The notes: generated from the letters alone by a model not told the origin. A DNA stretch of 64,000 nt from an uncultured bacterium (GCA_949283935.1 CASDUJ010000032.1:1-64000), one strand, 5' to 3'. Positions 44,789-53,145 are shown, counted from the stretch's first letter. Program-made: numbers and translations.

Positions 44789-45331
44789 ATGCAAAACAAA
44801 GAAAATCTTAGAAAACTTGCAAAAGATTTACGCAAAAATCTTGACATTCGGGATGTAGGGGAAAAAATTTTGCAAGTTTTTATTAATACAAATATATATA
44901 AAAATTCCGAAAACATTGGTATATATTATCCATATGGAAGTGAACCAAATTTTGAGGAAATTTTCTTAGTTAATAATAAAAATTTTTTTCTTCCAAAAAT
45001 TACAGCAAATTCAAGCTTAACTTTTCACAAATACAAACACCATGATGAATTAACCAAGAACAAATATGGCATTTTAGAATCGTCAGGAGAAATTATTTCT
45101 CCTACTAACCTTGATTTAATAGTTCTTCCTGCACTAATGGCTGATAGAAATGGATATCGTTTAGGTTATGGAAAAGGTTACTACGACAGATTTTTTTCAA
45201 CAAATATATTTTTAGGTACAAAAATAATTTTCATTCCTGAAAAATTGTTTATTGAAAAACTTCCATATGACGAATGGGACATCCCCTCAGACATTATAAT
45301 AACCGAAAAACAGATATATAAGATTCATTAA
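44789..45331 (+). CDS. 5-Formyltetrahydrofolate cyclo-ligase
   Basis: ATP-dependent enzyme returning 5-formyl-THF to 5,10-methenyl-THF. 180 residues with the family marks: basic N-terminal helix (KENLRKLAKDLRK), IGIYYPYGSEPNF, FFLPKI, DLIVLPALMADRNGYRLGYGKGYYDRFF (glycine-rich ATP/folate loop) and the C-terminal PYDEWDIPSDIIITE. It is the last gene of a probable three-gene unit starting at 43338. The same gene is called fau or ygfA elsewhere. Confidence 0.92.
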   Translation: MQNKENLRKLAKDLRKNLDIRDVGEKILQVFINTNIYKNSENIGIYYPYGSEPNFEEIFLVNNKNFFLPKITANSSLTFHKYKHHDELTKNKYGILESSGEIISPTNLDLIVLPALMADRNGYRLGYGKGYYDRFFSTNIFLGTKIIFIPEKLFIEKLPYDEWDIPSDIIITEKQIYKIH

Positions 45332-45353
45332 TATAGTTTTTTTCTTAATATAA

Positions 45354-45362
45354 TGCTATAAT
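45354..45362 (+). promoter_or_regulatory. Extended -10 promoter of the HD-GYP gene
   Basis: TGCTATAAT, an extended -10 box, 19 bases before the ATG at 45381. The leader is short but still holds AAGGA. No good -35 box. Confidence 0.5.
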
Positions 45363-45380
45363 CCAAATGAAGGATGTACA

Positions 45381-47978
45381 ATGGAAACAAAATTATTTAA
45401 ATATTTACACAACTCTCCAGAAGAACTAAAAGAGTTACTGGAAAAAGATATTTCTAAAGAAGAAACTGCAGAAATATTAGTTTCCTTAGGATACATTGAA
45501 TATTTTAAAAACAGCACGGACACAGCTATTTCCAATTTTGAAACAGCCCAAAAAATATACATGGACTTACATGATGATAACAAAATTGCATTGTGTCACG
45601 CATATTTAGCTTTATTTAATTATTTAAAAGACAAAAGTAGATTAATAAGAACTCATACATTATTAAATGATGCAATGTACTCGATAAAAAAAGAAGATTC
45701 TTTAGAAACAAACGACATTAGAGCAATTGTTTTTCTTTGTAATGGAATAGTAAATTATCACGAAAAAAACTTCTCTCAAGCTTTAAATTATTACAAAAAA
45801 GCCTTAAGTATGACTGTTGCAAACAGTCTTATATACGCAAGAATTTTAGATAATATGGGAATATTTTATTTAAGGTCATCAAATTTTCATATTGCTATGA
45901 CATATTTACAAGAATCTTTAGAAATCAAGAAAAAATATAACATCAAACTTGACTTAGCAGCAACAAAAAATTTACTAGGAAGATACTACATTTCCATAGA
46001 AAATTACCCCAAAGCACTAGAAGAACTTCAAGAAACTTTAAATATAATAAAAGAATACAATGACCTTTTATCAGAACTACGTATACAAGATGAAATATTA
46101 AAAATTCATATTAGCACAGATAATTTTGAACAAGCAGAAAGAGAATTTGAAGAAATTTTTCCAAAGTGTAAAAGCTTATCCAACCATCCTGTTTGTGGCT
46201 ATTTAAATTGCACATATGTCTCTTTTCTCATAAAACAAAATAAGATAGAACAAGCAATAGAAATTTTGGAAACAAGAGTCATACCTATTTTTGAAAAATC
46301 AGATTCAGCAAGAGCATCTGCAATGATAAAGCAATTAAAAGCAGAAATTTTCGTCAAACAACGCAAATACGAAGAAGCTTTATCAAATTTATATGGAGCT
46401 ATTGAAAGTTATAAGACAATAAAATTATTTTTTGAAGAAGCAAAAAGTTATTTTAAATTAGCAAAAGTATACAAAGAAATGAATAATCCCCAAATGGTTG
46501 TATCAAGTCTTTTAGAAGCTTTAAATGTTACTTCTGACAATGAATTTCCCGTTTTAAATAAAAAGATAGAAGACTTTTTATACGAAATTGATTCTCAAGA
46601 ATGGGCAAATATAGTAAACAAAACAGCGAGAAAAGAAAAACTTTTTTCAGAAAGTAAAGTATTATTAGAAACATTAGATTTATTAGGAATCTTAAACGAA
46701 CAACCAAAGCAATCAAAAGATCCTCTTCTTGCATTGCTGAGACTAGGACGTTCAATTGCTGCACAAACTGACATAGACCGACTTATAGAAGTAATTGCGC
46801 AAGAAACCAAAATAGCGTTAAATGCGGACAGATGTACAGTTTTTTTGTATGACAAAGAAAAAAATGAACTATGGTCAAAAGTTGCTCTTGGAATGAATTC
46901 AAAAGAGATAAGGTTTCCTGCAAATCAAGGATTAGCTGGCCATGTAATAACAACAGGAGAGACATTAAACATTCAAAATGCATATGAAAGTGAATACTTT
47001 AATTCAGAAATAGACAAACAAACAGGCTATCATACACAAAGTATCTTATGCATGCCAATAAGAAATTTAGATCATAAAATAATTGGGGTATTTCAAATTT
47101 TAAACAAACAAGGCGGAAAATATTTTACAAATGAAGATGAGGATTTATTAGTAGCAATAGGTTCAAGTGCAAGTATTGCACTTGAAAATGCCAATCTTTT
47201 CGCAAAACAATTGCAAATGATTGAAGAACAACAAAAATCATTTACAAGTTTTATAAATACTTTAGCAACATCACTTGATGCAAGAGATAAAATTACTGCA
47301 GGGCATTCGTTAAGAGTAACTCAATACACATCAATAATTGCCAAAGAAATGGGATTTGATGATGACAAAATTGATGCATTTGAAAAAGCTGCACTACTTC
47401 ACGACATAGGTAAAATAGGAGTTCAAGATAATGTTTTGTTCAAAGAAGGACGATTAACAGATGAAGAATATAAACATATTCAAAAACATGCTGAAATTAC
47501 ATCTGAAATATTAAATCAAATGTATTTTACAGAAAAACTCAAAGATGTTCCTCAAATAGCATCATCTCACCACGAAAGATATGATGGAAAAGGCTATTTT
47601 AATCACATAGGCGGAGATAATATACACATTGGAGGAAGAATTTTAGCAGTTTCGGATGTATTTGATGCAATTACATCAAAACGCCATTACAGAGACCGAA
47701 TGGAAATAAGTAATGTACTAAAAATTTTACAAGAAGGTGCAGGTTCTCATTTTGATCCCAAAGTTATTGATGTATTTTTCAATGTTACAGTAGACAAAAT
47801 TTTGGCTATATTAATTACAGCATACAAAAGAGAATTATCAGAAGAAGACATCTCATATTTTTCTAATTACACAATAATGGACTTATACAAAGCTGCTTCC
47901 CAATTTCCAGAAAGTAGAACTCCTGACCAAAGTCGGCTAGTAAAAAATTTCAACAAGTTATATTTGAATGAAAATTAA
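45381..47978 (+). CDS. TPR-GAF-HD-GYP signalling protein
   Basis: 865 residues. Residues about 1-430 are TPR-like helical repeats (NSLIYARILDNMGIFYLRSS, LDLAATKNLLGRYYISIENY). A GAF domain lies at about 455-610 (DIDRLIEVIAQETKIALNAD, FPANQGLAGHVITTGETLNI). The HD-GYP domain at about 620-800 has AGHSLRVTQYTSIIA, LLHDIGKIGVQDNVL, SSHHERYDGKGYF and SDVFDAITSKRHYRDRM. The class hydrolyses cyclic di-GMP. The GYP motif reads GYF here, so activity should be regarded as probable, not certain. It is apparently a single-gene unit, cytosolic, and a likely link between an internal signal and motility or surface behaviour. Confidence 0.88.
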   Translation: METKLFKYLHNSPEELKELLEKDISKEETAEILVSLGYIEYFKNSTDTAISNFETAQKIYMDLHDDNKIALCHAYLALFNYLKDKSRLIRTHTLLNDAMYSIKKEDSLETNDIRAIVFLCNGIVNYHEKNFSQALNYYKKALSMTVANSLIYARILDNMGIFYLRSSNFHIAMTYLQESLEIKKKYNIKLDLAATKNLLGRYYISIENYPKALEELQETLNIIKEYNDLLSELRIQDEILKIHISTDNFEQAEREFEEIFPKCKSLSNHPVCGYLNCTYVSFLIKQNKIEQAIEILETRVIPIFEKSDSARASAMIKQLKAEIFVKQRKYEEALSNLYGAIESYKTIKLFFEEAKSYFKLAKVYKEMNNPQMVVSSLLEALNVTSDNEFPVLNKKIEDFLYEIDSQEWANIVNKTARKEKLFSESKVLLETLDLLGILNEQPKQSKDPLLALLRLGRSIAAQTDIDRLIEVIAQETKIALNADRCTVFLYDKEKNELWSKVALGMNSKEIRFPANQGLAGHVITTGETLNIQNAYESEYFNSEIDKQTGYHTQSILCMPIRNLDHKIIGVFQILNKQGGKYFTNEDEDLLVAIGSSASIALENANLFAKQLQMIEEQQKSFTSFINTLATSLDARDKITAGHSLRVTQYTSIIAKEMGFDDDKIDAFEKAALLHDIGKIGVQDNVLFKEGRLTDEEYKHIQKHAEITSEILNQMYFTEKLKDVPQIASSHHERYDGKGYFNHIGGDNIHIGGRILAVSDVFDAITSKRHYRDRMEISNVLKILQEGAGSHFDPKVIDVFFNVTVDKILAILITAYKRELSEEDISYFSNYTIMDLYKAASQFPESRTPDQSRLVKNFNKLYLNEN

Positions 47979-48013
47979 TATTTTTCGAATACCAAATAAT
48001 ATAGGATAAGCTT

Positions 48014-49036
48014 ATGGTTGTACAAAAAATTTTCATAAACATTACTAATTTCAGCCTCAAAAAGATTAATAGTTTAACTCTAGCAGAAATTCTAATTACC
48101 ATTGTTACAATTGGAATAGTTGCGATACTTGTATTACCTTCTTTATTTTCTAATTTAGATGTCAAATTAAAAGATACCAACAGAGAAATTTTCAAGCAAA
48201 AACTTGATGTTTCTTTAAAAAAAATGAAGGTTATGGGTGATTTAGAAAAAAAATATGAAACAACTAAAAGTTTTGTCAACGGGTTAAAAAAACATATAGT
48301 TATAGTAAATGCCAACAACAATAATACTATTACTTCTTATTTCGGAGATATTATTTATGACAATCAAGGAACAGAAAAATATTATACGTATTCACTGAAA
48401 ACAAGTAAAGATTTAGGGAAAGATTTTGAATCAGAAATTATGGTCGTAATATTTGCTGATTGAGTTAGTTCATTGATTACGTATGACCCTGATTGTATCG
48501 TAGAACAAGATAGTGACAGCCTATATAAATGTCTAGCAATTATTTATGATATAAATGGTAAAAAAGGTCCAAATCAATACCTAAAAGACATTGGCAGTAT
48601 TAATGTTAAACTTGATGATTCATTAGATTTTGAAATAAACGAAATTTTTTCACCTACTCCGCTAAATTGCACTGAATGCGAAAATGCGAAATTACAGGGA
48701 GCACCAATAACTTCTTGCTGTGATGTTGATACAGATTATTTTGCAGGAGCATCTTATGAATGTTATAAAGAAGGAAAAAGGCTTCCTAACCACAATGAAC
48801 TTACTATAATTGCACAAAAGTTATATAAAGATGAAATATCATACCCTGGTACTACATCAAATTTAAAAATAGCAGATGAAAATCTTTGGACCCAATTTAA
48901 TAACCAAAATAATTTTTACTGGGCATCAGAGCACAAAGCAAACAACGCAGAATTTAGAAGCTTGTTATTAAATGCTACATCCGTTGGTATATACAGTAGA
49001 GATAGGGGAGCAGTTAAGGCATTCTGCATTGAATAA
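48014..49036 (+). pseudogene. Prepilin-like gene interrupted by an in-frame TGA
   Basis: One reading frame of about 341 codons with a single TGA at 48461-48463. The first part (149 residues) has a prepilin N-terminus (KKINS then LTLAEILITIVTIGIVAILV) behind a good ribosome binding site. The frame continues through VSSLITYDPDC to CLAIIYDINGKKGPN, the 'DxNGxxxPN' block of the other prepilins, and a C-terminal part (CTECENAKLQ, EGKRLPNHNELTIIAQ, NNFYWASEH, RGAVKAFCIE) resembling DUF1566/C-type-lectin-like domains. TGG to TGA would explain the stop. TGA terminates other genes here, so this is a nonsense mutation, read-through or base error. Confidence 0.75.
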
Positions 49037-49041
49037 AAATT

Positions 49042-49695
49042 TTATATTAAATTTTCTTTGATAGCTTTAACAGCTACTTGAGTTCTATCATCTACTAACA
49101 TCTTTTGAATAATATTACAAACATGTGCTTTGGCTGTATGCTCAGAAATTTTAAGTTCATTAGCAATTTCTTGATTTGATTTACCATCAACAATAAGTTT
49201 TAAAACTTCATATTCTCTTTCTGTTAAGTTAGCATGATTTGCTTTAAAATCTGCCCGAGAACCATTTTTAATATTACCTGATTTTTTTACAAGATGAGCA
49301 ACATTAGGATCAAGCCAAACAGCACCATCTTTAACTGAACGTAAAACCATAATTAAATATTCAGTTTTAATATCTTTTAAAGCGTAAGCATTAGCACCAG
49401 CTTCAATAGCAGTATTAACTTCATTTTCATCTGTATGAGAAGTTAAAATTATTATTTTTGTATTTTTGTCGAATTCTTTAATCTTTTTTGTAGCCTGAAT
49501 ACCGTCTAATTCAGGTAATCCTATATCCATTAATATGACATCTGGTTTTAGTTCTTTTGCTAATTTTACTGCATCTACACCATTTTCAGCTTCTGCCACG
49601 ACATCTAAGTCTTCATAATCTTCAAATATAGATTTTAGTCCCACTCTCATAAGTTTGTGATCTTCGACCATTAGAATTTTCGTTTTATCACTCAT
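49042..49695 (-). CDS. NarL/LuxR-family response regulator
   Basis: 217 residues: receiver domain with MVEDHKLMRVGL, phosphoacceptor D57 (VILMDIGLPELDG), LTSHTDE and AYALKDIK (conserved Lys), and a LuxR-type helix-turn-helix (LTEREYEVLKLIVDGKSNQEIANELKISEHTAKAHV). The ATG at 49695 is chosen over an upstream in-frame start because AAGGAG precedes it and MSDKTKILMVED is the normal start. No cognate kinase is adjacent, so it is an orphan here. It is divergent from the small secreted protein gene. Confidence 0.92.
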   Translation of the reverse strand: MSDKTKILMVEDHKLMRVGLKSIFEDYEDLDVVAEAENGVDAVKLAKELKPDVILMDIGLPELDGIQATKKIKEFDKNTKIIILTSHTDENEVNTAIEAGANAYALKDIKTEYLIMVLRSVKDGAVWLDPNVAHLVKKSGNIKNGSRADFKANHANLTEREYEVLKLIVDGKSNQEIANELKISEHTAKAHVCNIIQKMLVDDRTQVAVKAIKENLI

Positions 49696-49881
49696 AGTTA
49701 ATCTCCTTGTTGTAATAAAATAACTTATATTTAACGAAGGTTCATTGCCCAAATTTCTATTAAAAAAGACAATAATCAAAAATACAAAAACTGTAACAAT
49801 ATTTGTTTAAAATAAATCTTCTGCTAAGAAAAACTTGTTAAGTACAAAATTAACAAATATTTGCAAGTTTTACTTAGTAAA

Positions 49882-49910
49882 TTGGCAATGTTATTTTTTT
49901 CGTGTAAAAT
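49882..49910 (+). promoter_or_regulatory. Promoter TTGGCA-17-TAAAAT
   Basis: TTGGCA (49882-49887), a 17-base spacer and TAAAAT (49905-49910), 21 bases before the ATG at 49931. This is the clearest instance of the TTGGCA-type promoter in the window. Confidence 0.65.
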
Positions 49911-49930
49911 AGTCAGAGGAGTAACCAATT

Positions 49931-50206
49931 ATGAAAATTTTGATATCGAGCATTTTGCTAATAATTTTTTCTATTATTTTATTAAATCCTTGCTGTGCCA
50001 AAAAAGGACTAGATGAAAATAACCCATCAGTTCAACTTTTGCAAACATTAACCCAAGAAGGCAAAGTTATCAGACAAAATGATCAACCTATAGCCAAAGC
50101 AGATACATACGATGACACTACTCTTGTAAAAGAATTAAAACAGAAATATTATGAAGAAAATAAAAATATGCTAGATGTTGGAAAGAATAAAAAAAACCCC
50201 GATTAA
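49931..50206 (+). CDS. Small secreted protein (91 aa), unknown
   Basis: 91 residues. The N-terminus MKILISSILLIIFSIILLNP is a signal sequence; LNPCCAKK could be a signal peptidase I site after CCA or a poor lipobox. The mature part is about 65 residues, charged and probably helical (VQLLQTLTQEGKVIRQNDQP, ELKQKYYEENKNM). Good promoter upstream; GAGGAG lies before the ATG. The last codons overlap a hairpin that acts as a terminator on the opposite strand. Not recognised. Confidence 0.68.
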   Translation: MKILISSILLIIFSIILLNPCCAKKGLDENNPSVQLLQTLTQEGKVIRQNDQPIAKADTYDDTTLVKELKQKYYEENKNMLDVGKNKKNPD

Positions 50207-50216
50207 AAATTCGGGG
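50186..50216 (-). terminator. Terminator for the NrtR-like gene
   Basis: Read on minus: CCCCGA-loop-TCGGGG followed by a T-run of eight. It overlaps the 3' end of the convergent 91-residue gene, so the two transcripts share about 20 bases. Confidence 0.75.
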
Positions 50217-50250
50217 ACGATTGAGTAGCAACCGGACGTAGAAGAGTTGA

Positions 50251-50327
50251 GGATTTATTATAATAATAAATCCTTGTTATCATTTTTTCATGCCCAAAAA
50301 GTTGAATAATAAATAATACTTTTGGGC
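50251..50327. repeat. Two further hairpins in the intergenic tail
   Basis: GGATTTATTA/TAATAAATCC with a 3-base loop (50251-50273), and GCCCAAAA/TTTTGGGC with a 20-base loop (50292-50327), directly after the NrtR-like gene's stop. They would be part of its 3' UTR. Confidence 0.6.
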
Positions 50328-50330
50328 TAT

Positions 50331-50987
50331 TTATAATGTTTCAGGGTTAAATGAATACAATCTTGCTGGACGTTTAGATTTATTTTTAGAATATTCATCA
50401 AGTTCGTTCAATATATTCATTGAAATCATTTTTTTTCTAAAATTTCTTTTATCTAAAGTTGTATTTAGAATAATTTCATAAGCTTTTTGCAATTCAGTAA
50501 GAGTAAATTTAGGAGGCAAAAGTTGAAAAGCAGTAGCTGAATGTTCCAAATCATCACGTAATCTTTTTGCCGCGTACTCAATAATAGTTTTATGGTCAAA
50601 AGCTAAAGGTGGCAAATCATAAACACTATGCCAACAAACTTCTTTTATATTATCTGCACTTTTATCAAATTTAAGGACAAGGTTTTCAGAACGAATAAGC
50701 GCAAAATAAGCCACAGTAATTACACGCGAATTTGGATATCTTAAAGGGTCTCCGAAAGTATAAATTTGCTCCAAATAAACATCTTTAAGATTTGATTTTT
50801 CGTACAAAAGACGCTGAGCAGCCTCGTCCAGATTTTCAGACAATCTAACAAACCCGCCTGGAATAGCCCATTTATTTATAAAAGGTTCTTTGCTTCTTTG
50901 CACAAGTAAAACCTGTAATTTACCTTTTTTTATAGTAAAGATGACTACGTCTACTGTAATTTCATGAGTTTTTGTTTCTCTGTACAT
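50331..50987 (-). CDS. NrtR-like Nudix-related transcriptional regulator
   Basis: 218 residues. The N-terminal Nudix fold (VDVVIFTIKKGKLQVLLVQR, WAIPGGFVRLSENLDEAAQR) has a degenerate Nudix box: the usual REUXEE reads RLLYEK, so hydrolysis is unlikely. The C-terminal winged helix (LPPKFTLTELQKAYEIILNT, LDKRNFRKKM, SKRPARLYSF) is the signature of NrtR, which represses NAD-metabolism genes and senses ADP-ribose. AGGA precedes the ATG. No NAD gene is adjacent, so its regulon must lie elsewhere, or it belongs to a sugar-sensing branch of the family. Confidence 0.85.
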   Translation of the reverse strand: MYRETKTHEITVDVVIFTIKKGKLQVLLVQRSKEPFINKWAIPGGFVRLSENLDEAAQRLLYEKSNLKDVYLEQIYTFGDPLRYPNSRVITVAYFALIRSENLVLKFDKSADNIKEVCWHSVYDLPPLAFDHKTIIEYAAKRLRDDLEHSATAFQLLPPKFTLTELQKAYEIILNTTLDKRNFRKKMISMNILNELDEYSKNKSKRPARLYSFNPETL

Positions 50988-51143
50988 TAAATATCCTATA
51001 TTTCCAAGACTTTTTTTTATTTTAGCAAAAAAAAAATTTAAAATAAGTATATTGTAAAATTTTCTTAATAAAAAGAGAAAAATTCTAAAGTTTAAGTAAA
51101 ATTTGCCGACATAAACAACATCAGGGTAAACAAGGAAAAGAAA

Positions 51144-51284
51144 ATGAACTTAGATTACAGCAAAGAATTTATTAGTGAAGAAATAGCGCAATTATTCAGT
51201 GATGTTGAAGAATTTTTAGTAAAAAAAGACACGATGATAGAAGCCATCAGATATTTATATCTAAATACATCATCTAACAATTAA
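51144..51284 (+). CDS. Small acidic protein (46 aa), unknown
   Basis: ORF of 46 residues, start MNLDYSKEFISEEIAQLFSD, end RYLYLNTSSNN. AAGGAAAAG lies before the ATG. Predicted helical, acidic, soluble. It lies in the 630-base space between the NrtR-like gene and the second SLH gene, where no longer ORF exists. Plausible but not proven. Confidence 0.48.
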   Translation: MNLDYSKEFISEEIAQLFSDVEEFLVKKDTMIEAIRYLYLNTSSNN

Positions 51285-51322
51285 TGTAAAAAATCGTAAA
51301 ATTATATGAATTTTGTAACGAA

Positions 51323-51389
51323 ATTCTGCCCAAAAGGTTTAAATTCAAAAAAAATGGGTATAAAGAGAATGTAACCACATTGGCAGAAT
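51323..51389 (+). promoter_or_regulatory. Inverted repeat before a small hydrophobic peptide
   Basis: ATTCTGCC (51323-51330) and GGCAGAAT (51382-51389) are exact 8-base inverted repeats 51 bases apart, ending just before the ribosome binding site of the 51408 peptide. It may be a stem closing a leader structure or a split operator. Confidence 0.4.
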
Positions 51390-51407
51390 GAAAGAAAGGG
51401 GTTTTTT

Positions 51408-51506
51408 ATGGAAACTTCAATACTACAAATATTAACAATGGGTGCTTTAGCCTATGTAATGTTTATATTTCTTCCACAAAAGGTTACGACGGCATTCCAT
51501 TTGTAA
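51408..51506 (+). CDS. Small hydrophobic peptide (32 aa)
   Basis: ORF of 32 residues, mainly one membrane helix: ILQILTMGALAYVMFIFLPQ, then KVTTAFHL. AAAGGGG lies seven bases before the ATG. Size and composition recall small membrane subunits or toxin-like peptides; none can be assigned. Nothing else longer than 30 codons lies here. Confidence 0.45.
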   Translation: METSILQILTMGALAYVMFIFLPQKVTTAFHL

Positions 51507-51542
51507 ACAAACAAACACTATAGAATAGCATAAGATGTTTAC

Positions 51543-51571
51543 TAGACTAGACGATTTTTTTCTGGTACAAT
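51543..51571 (+). promoter_or_regulatory. Promoter of the second SLH gene
   Basis: TAGACT (51543-51548), a 17-base spacer and TACAAT (51566-51571) with TGG in front (extended -10). About 50 bases before the ATG at 51622. Confidence 0.5.
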
Positions 51572-51621
51572 TCCCTTAGTTTAAAACTGTTAGGATTTAG
51601 ATAAAAGGGAGTGACCTGAAT

Positions 51622-53133
51622 ATGAAAAAGATTTCAGCGTTTTTAGTAAGCATTTTTATGCTATTTGCATTTACAACCTTTCAGGCTGATGCAAAATTAT
51701 TCAAGAAAACACAAACAGAAACTGCACCTTTAGAAGTTGAACAGACTCAAGATGCAACAATTGAAGAAAACTCAACAGAAAAATTGACTACAGAATCTGA
51801 AAATTCCAAATCAGAAGAAGCCACAAATAACGAAGAAACAACAATAGAAGAGACTACTACAGTTCAAGAAGAATCGACAAATTCTACAGAAGATACAAAT
51901 AACGAAATCCCAGTAAATAATGTTTCTTCTCAAATAAGCGATATACCAAATGATTATTGGGCAAGTACTGAAATTAATTCTGTTGTAAAAGATGGAATTA
52001 TCCCATTGTATGACGATGGAACTTTTGCGCCTGAAGTTGTAGTTAGAAGAGTTGATTTTGCTAAATGGGTCTTGAATGCCCTTGACAATTCTACTTTTCA
52101 GATAACAGTACAGAACAATTTTTCTGATGTAAATGAAAATACAGAAGGTTACGAAACGATATTAAGAAATGATCAATTAGGTTTAATATACGGATATCCT
52201 GATGGTACATTTAGACCTGAAAAGGTTATAACAAAAGCAGAAACTAATTCTATTATGAGCCATATAACTAAAGATGTTCCTGCAGGAGAAACAGTACTAA
52301 CTCCCTATGTAGACAAAAATAATATTCCATCATGGGCAGTACAAACTTACGAAAAAACAATTAGATATGGCCTTTTTGTAAATCATCCTAACCCAAATGA
52401 ACTTTTACCCAACAAAGATTTAAATAGAGCAGAAGCAGCTGTTTTACTTTACAAATTAAGAAATGCCCTTAATCTTGTAAAAAAAGCTTACAAATCAGAA
52501 ACTATTTTGAGTACAGAACACCTTAATGTAACTCCTTTAGCTCCTTGTAATACGGTACAAATAACAGACAAAAGAATTATAGTAGACCAAGGAAATGTTA
52601 TAAAAGTAGCATTTGCAAGTAATTTTAATTCAAAAAATTACAATGTAGGAGATGAAGTACATTTTTACGCAAAAGAAGACATCAGAACGCAAGAAGGAAC
52701 TACGGTATTTCCTGTTGGCACAAAATTTCTTGCCAATATAGAAACTTTGAAAGATCCTCAATGGCTTAACAAAAATGCAACTATGACAATTGCATTTAAA
52801 TCAGCAACTCTTCCTGATGGAAAATGTGTGGAAATGCAAGCTAATGCATTTGAAAATGAAGGTGTTTTAGTTAGCAATAAATGGGAAAAACCATTGTTAT
52901 GGACTTTAGGAGGTACAGTTGTTGGAACAGGTATTGGTTTAGCAACAGGGATTCCTAGCGATAATACAGCAGTAGGTCTTGCTGTAGGTATTCCTACAGG
53001 TGTTGTAGTAGGAGCAGGTATTGGATTTTTGACTCCGGGAGTAAATTTTGGAGCAACTCAAGGAGACGAAATTTATGTGTTAATTACAGCTCCTTTCAGT
53101 ATATATACTTGTACACCTGAAGATAATTCATAG
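51622..53133 (+). CDS. SLH-domain surface protein with VirB10-like C-terminus
   Basis: 503 residues. Signal peptide MKKISAFLVSIFMLFAFTTF, cleavage near ADA. Then a Glu/Thr-rich, probably disordered segment (about 25-105), three SLH motifs (ISDIPNDYWASTEINSVVKD; FSDVNENTEGYETI with YGYPDGTFRPEKVITKAE; IPSWAVQTYEKTIRYG with DLNRAEAAVLLYKLR) and a C-terminal module (FYAKEDI, TTVFPVGTKFLANIETLKD, MTIAFKSATLPDGKCVEMQA). A glycine-zipper stretch (TVVGTGIGLATGIP, GVVVGAGIGFL) and YVLITAPFSIYTC close it. The module matches that of the 40688 protein and the stand-alone 29638 protein. GGGAGTG precedes the ATG; it is monocistronic with its own terminator. Confidence 0.86.
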   Translation: MKKISAFLVSIFMLFAFTTFQADAKLFKKTQTETAPLEVEQTQDATIEENSTEKLTTESENSKSEEATNNEETTIEETTTVQEESTNSTEDTNNEIPVNNVSSQISDIPNDYWASTEINSVVKDGIIPLYDDGTFAPEVVVRRVDFAKWVLNALDNSTFQITVQNNFSDVNENTEGYETILRNDQLGLIYGYPDGTFRPEKVITKAETNSIMSHITKDVPAGETVLTPYVDKNNIPSWAVQTYEKTIRYGLFVNHPNPNELLPNKDLNRAEAAVLLYKLRNALNLVKKAYKSETILSTEHLNVTPLAPCNTVQITDKRIIVDQGNVIKVAFASNFNSKNYNVGDEVHFYAKEDIRTQEGTTVFPVGTKFLANIETLKDPQWLNKNATMTIAFKSATLPDGKCVEMQANAFENEGVLVSNKWEKPLLWTLGGTVVGTGIGLATGIPSDNTAVGLAVGIPTGVVVGAGIGFLTPGVNFGATQGDEIYVLITAPFSIYTCTPEDNS

Positions 53134-53145
53134 TAAATTCAAATG

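Noticed and set aside
48461-48463. TGA read as tryptophan (alternative genetic code)
   Set aside because: TGA clearly ends the response regulator at 35604, where it overlaps the next ATG, and the prepilin at 18115 just before ispF. Trp is encoded by TGG throughout.
48473-49036. Diversity-generating retroelement
   Set aside because: Only a lectin-like target-type domain is visible. There is no reverse transcriptase, accessory gene or template repeat in the window.
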